A stretch of DNA of 6,830 nt from Aquificaceae bacterium UBA2488 (GTDB lineage: Bacteria; Aquificota; Aquificia; Aquificales; Aquificaceae): assembly GCA_002341805.1 (NCBI GenBank), contig DDOS01000009.1, positions 1 through 6,830 on the forward strand, read 5' to 3'. Below are positions 4,365 to 6,830 of the stretch, one piece after another. The first letter of the stretch is position 1. The number at the start of each line of letters is the position of its first letter. A program made the position numbers and the translations under genes. Under the pieces are notes generated by a model. It was not told the DNA's origin. It saw only the letters and a program-made list of their open reading frames with translations, and made no database searches.

Positions 4365-6798
4365 GATTATACTAATCCCGCCAAACGCTGATTTAGATGC
4401 AATATCTTCATGCTATGGTATTTGGCTTTTAGAAAAAGAGGCAAATTTTTATTATACAACCCTTAGTAAAAAAGCCCAAAAACTATTTAGCATATTTAAA
4501 GATAAGATAGATATAATAAAAAAAGAAGATTTAGACAAACCTCTAATAGTTTATACCGCAGATTCTTCTTCAATAGACTCTGTGCTTGAGGCTTTTAAAA
4601 ACATAGAAAAGATAATATTGTATGATCATCACATAAACCATATAACATCTTCAAAAAACATCGAGATAATATCAGATAAATTGGGGGCCAACACGAGCCT
4701 TATAACAGAGCATATTATAAATAAAAATATACATATATCAAAAGAAGATGCAAACATACTGCTCTGTGGGATTTACGATGATACAAAATATTTTTCTACA
4801 TTATCCACCACTTCAAGGGATTTGAAAGCGGCCTCATTTCTAATGGATAAAGGTGTGGATATTGAGTTTGTGAACAACATATTAAAAGATTATATTAGCC
4901 TAGAAGACATTATAAAAATAGAGCATTACATAAAAAACTTAGAAATTGTCAAAATAAAAGATAAAAAAATTGGTTTTATAAATGTAGAAAATTTAAAAGA
5001 AGATATTATGGATTCATTTAGCAACATAAAAGAACTTGATGAGCTTGATGCCTACTTCATAATCCAAGAATCAAACACAAATACATACCTACTTGCAAGG
5101 TCAAAATATATGAATGTGAATAGTATAATTTCAAAGCTCGGAGGAGGTGGTCATGAGCTTGCTTCTGGAGCAAAATTAAGTTATATATCTTACCAAAAGC
5201 TGAAAAACATAATATTAAACATCATTCTTCAAAATAAGACCCATATAAAGCTAAAAGATATCATGACTAAAAACCCTTTAACATTAGACTCAAATACTGA
5301 TATAAAAGATGCTCTTCACATACTCTCAAACTACAAACTATCAAAAGCCCCTATAGTGGAAAACAACAAAATTAAAGGCGTTATCACCAAAAAAATCCTC
5401 ACCAAAGCCATACATTTTATAGACAAAGCTCCTATAAAGGGTTTTGCTATAGAGGGTATCGTAATGAAAGAAGAGGATTTTATATGGGAAGCAGAAGAAA
5501 AACTTATAAAAACCCCTTTAAGCCCTATGGTAATAGTAGTGAATGATGAAAATACCATAAAGGGGGTCATCACCAAAACAGATCTTATAAAATATAACTT
5601 AGAAGAGCAAAAACCCATAATAAAGCATGCGCATATACCAGATTATATATTAGACATTGTGAAGGATATAAAAAGTATTATCCAAAAAGACCAAAAAATT
5701 TATTTGGTGGGTGGGGTAGTAAGAGATATCCTCCTAAGAAGAAGTTGTTACGATGTAGACTTTGTGATAGAAGGGGATATAAACATTTTGGAAAAATCTC
5801 TTCAAGAGCATGGTATAAAAACCCACAGGTTTAAAGACTTTGAATCTTTGCATTTTAAGTATAAGGATTTTAAAATAGAAATATCTACCGCCAGAAGAGA
5901 ATATTACGAGTTTTCAGGAGCATATCCTATAGTATCAAAAGCAAGTTTAAGAGAGGATCTTTTTAGAAGAGATTTTACCATAAACACTATGCTTATTTCT
6001 CTGAGCGATGAAGATTTTGGAACACTTATTGATTATTTTGGTGCTATAGAAGATTTAAACAACAAGATTATAAGGATTTTACATCCCCTTAGCTTTATAG
6101 AAGACCCTGTTAGGATTTTAAGAGCTATAAGATTTCAAGCAAAACTAAATTTTAGATTATCAAAAGATACCAAAAGACTTCTTCGAGAGGCCCTTGATAA
6201 AAACCTTTTAAAAAACGCTCCAAAAGGAAGGGTATTTAACGAGATAAAAATAGTCTTACAGGAAAAAGAATATGAAAAAATATTTAATCTTTACAAAGAA
6301 TATGACATCTTTGAACAGATTTTTGAAAACACCATACCCTATGAACAGATAGAAAAATATGCAAAAAATCTAAATATGTTTTCGGATTGGTTTTTATTAG
6401 AGTATAAAATCGCGCTTAAAAGTGTTCCTTGGATATTTTTTTGGCTTTTAATAAAAGAATTTGATAATAAACAAGAGATTTTAAAAGATATAAGTGCCCC
6501 TTCTTTTTTGTATAACTTTATAGGCCTTCAAAATAATATAAAATCTCTCATAGGAAATCTCTTAAAAGCCAAAAAACCATCAGAAGTTTATACCATACTA
6601 AAACCCTACAATATAGAAGAGCTTGGACTTATAGCCTCTCAGGGGAATATCGATGTATTAAATAGAATTACAAAGTATCTTTCTCATTTTAAAAGCCTAA
6701 AACCAGAGATAGACATATCTAATATACCACCAAAAGACCGCTCTCAAGTTATTGAAAATCTTAAATTAATTGAAATGGACAAAAATTATAGTTTATAG
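4345..6798 (+). CDS. DHH/CBS-domain tRNA nucleotidyltransferase (A-adding or CCA-adding type)
   Basis: An 817-residue fusion. Residues 7-150 are a DHH phosphoesterase domain: N-A-D-L-D-A (14-19), D73, D-H-H (94-96) and G-I-Y-D-D-T (142-147). A DHHA1 part follows, with G-G-G-G-H at 266-270. Two CBS domains, which usually bind adenosyl ligands, lie at about 303-357 and 371-418. The C-terminal half is a class II tRNA nucleotidyltransferase: G-G-V-V-R-D (456-461), catalytic D470 and D472 (D-V-D), R-R-D-F-T-I-N-T (541-548) and the nucleotide-selecting E-D-P-V-R (586-590), then helical neck, body and tail. It should add A, CC or CCA to tRNA 3' ends. Aquifex splits the job between CC- and A-adding enzymes, and from memory the long DHH/CBS form is the A-adding one; sequence alone does not settle this. 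Odd: the usual motif-I histidine of DHH is proline (P12), and the C-terminal tail motif is shortened. It starts with TTG, overlapping polX by 20 bases. Confidence 0.92.
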   Translation: MSNQSVKIILIPPNADLDAISSCYGIWLLEKEANFYYTTLSKKAQKLFSIFKDKIDIIKKEDLDKPLIVYTADSSSIDSVLEAFKNIEKIILYDHHINHITSSKNIEIISDKLGANTSLITEHIINKNIHISKEDANILLCGIYDDTKYFSTLSTTSRDLKAASFLMDKGVDIEFVNNILKDYISLEDIIKIEHYIKNLEIVKIKDKKIGFINVENLKEDIMDSFSNIKELDELDAYFIIQESNTNTYLLARSKYMNVNSIISKLGGGGHELASGAKLSYISYQKLKNIILNIILQNKTHIKLKDIMTKNPLTLDSNTDIKDALHILSNYKLSKAPIVENNKIKGVITKKILTKAIHFIDKAPIKGFAIEGIVMKEEDFIWEAEEKLIKTPLSPMVIVVNDENTIKGVITKTDLIKYNLEEQKPIIKHAHIPDYILDIVKDIKSIIQKDQKIYLVGGVVRDILLRRSCYDVDFVIEGDINILEKSLQEHGIKTHRFKDFESLHFKYKDFKIEISTARREYYEFSGAYPIVSKASLREDLFRRDFTINTMLISLSDEDFGTLIDYFGAIEDLNNKIIRILHPLSFIEDPVRILRAIRFQAKLNFRLSKDTKRLLREALDKNLLKNAPKGRVFNEIKIVLQEKEYEKIFNLYKEYDIFEQIFENTIPYEQIEKYAKNLNMFSDWFLLEYKIALKSVPWIFFWLLIKEFDNKQEILKDISAPSFLYNFIGLQNNIKSLIGNLLKAKKPSEVYTILKPYNIEELGLIASQGNIDVLNRITKYLSHFKSLKPEIDISNIPPKDRSQVIENLKLIEMDKNYSL

Positions 6799-6804
6799 TA
6801 TAAT
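6776..6804 (+). promoter_or_regulatory. Promoter of the tRNA gene at the right edge
   Basis: TGGACA (6776-6781, 5 of 6 matches to -35) is separated by 17 bases from a perfect TATAAT (6799-6804). RNA should start near 6811, about six bases before the tRNA-like sequence. The -35 lies inside the last codons of the nucleotidyltransferase gene, and the first base of the -10 follows its stop codon directly. Confidence 0.75.
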
Positions 6805-6816
6805 ACTTAGATGGCT

Positions 6817-6830
6817 GGAGCAGTAGTTCA
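6817..6830 (+). tRNA. 5' end of a probable tRNA gene (cut by window edge), possibly tRNA-Asp
   Basis: The last 14 bases, GGAGCAGTAGTTCA, fit the start of a tRNA: a seven-base acceptor strand (GGAGCAG), T8, A9, the D-stem strand GTTC (10-13) and A14. They differ at one position from the start of E. coli tRNA-Asp as I remember it. The near-consensus promoter just upstream supports an RNA gene. Anticodon, T-arm and 3' end lie outside the window, so the identity is tentative. Confidence 0.6.

Noticed and set aside
5331..5618. 95-codon minus-strand frame opposite the CBS region
   Set aside because: Antisense to conserved CBS domains, no ribosome-binding site, serine-rich antisense composition.
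6811..6830. Initiator tRNA-Met reading of the right edge because of GGAGCAG
   Set aside because: That register would put GAGC in the D-stem and leave a D-loop that is too short with GTTC; the Asp-like register places T8, A14 and the D-stem correctly.

Overview
This AT-rich, gene-dense window looks like chromosome from a thermophilic bacterium of the Aquificales, most like a low-GC member such as Hydrogenobaculum. That placement is an inference. It rests on the rplM-rpsI-argC gene order, which I recall from Aquifex aeolicus, and on a long tRNA nucleotidyltransferase carrying DHH and CBS domains, an architecture also found in other deep-branching bacteria and some Deltaproteobacteria. I see no mobile element, CRISPR array or other sign of recent transfer.

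Left part, minus strand: a strong promoter (extended -10) near 1119-1146 drives ribosomal protein L13 (rplM), then S9 (rpsI), then the start of argC, which runs off the left edge. The three genes are packed tightly: 10 bases lie between L13 and S9, and S9 and argC overlap by 16 bases.

Middle, plus strand: after a 241-base divergent intergenic region comes a lone DppB-type ABC transporter permease with no partner subunits in the window. It converges on a 55-codon minus-strand gene (2309-2476) that I do not recognise, which has a perfect Shine-Dalgarno sequence and its own terminator-like hairpin.

Right part, plus strand: a two-gene unit holds polX (family X DNA polymerase with a PHP phosphoesterase domain) and, overlapping it by 20 bases from a TTG start, an 817-residue DHH/DHHA1-CBS-CBS-nucleotidyltransferase protein of the A-adding/CCA-adding type. 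Eighteen bases after its stop, the first 14 bases of what looks like a tRNA gene reach the window edge, with a near-consensus promoter buried in the end of the nucleotidyltransferase gene.

The window is mainly housekeeping: translation, arginine synthesis, DNA repair and tRNA 3'-end maturation. The points most worth a second look are the nucleotidyltransferase whose DHH domain has lost its first metal-binding histidine, the pairing of two Pol-beta-superfamily enzymes that each carry a phosphoesterase-type domain, the probable leaderless start of polX, and the unknown 55-residue gene.
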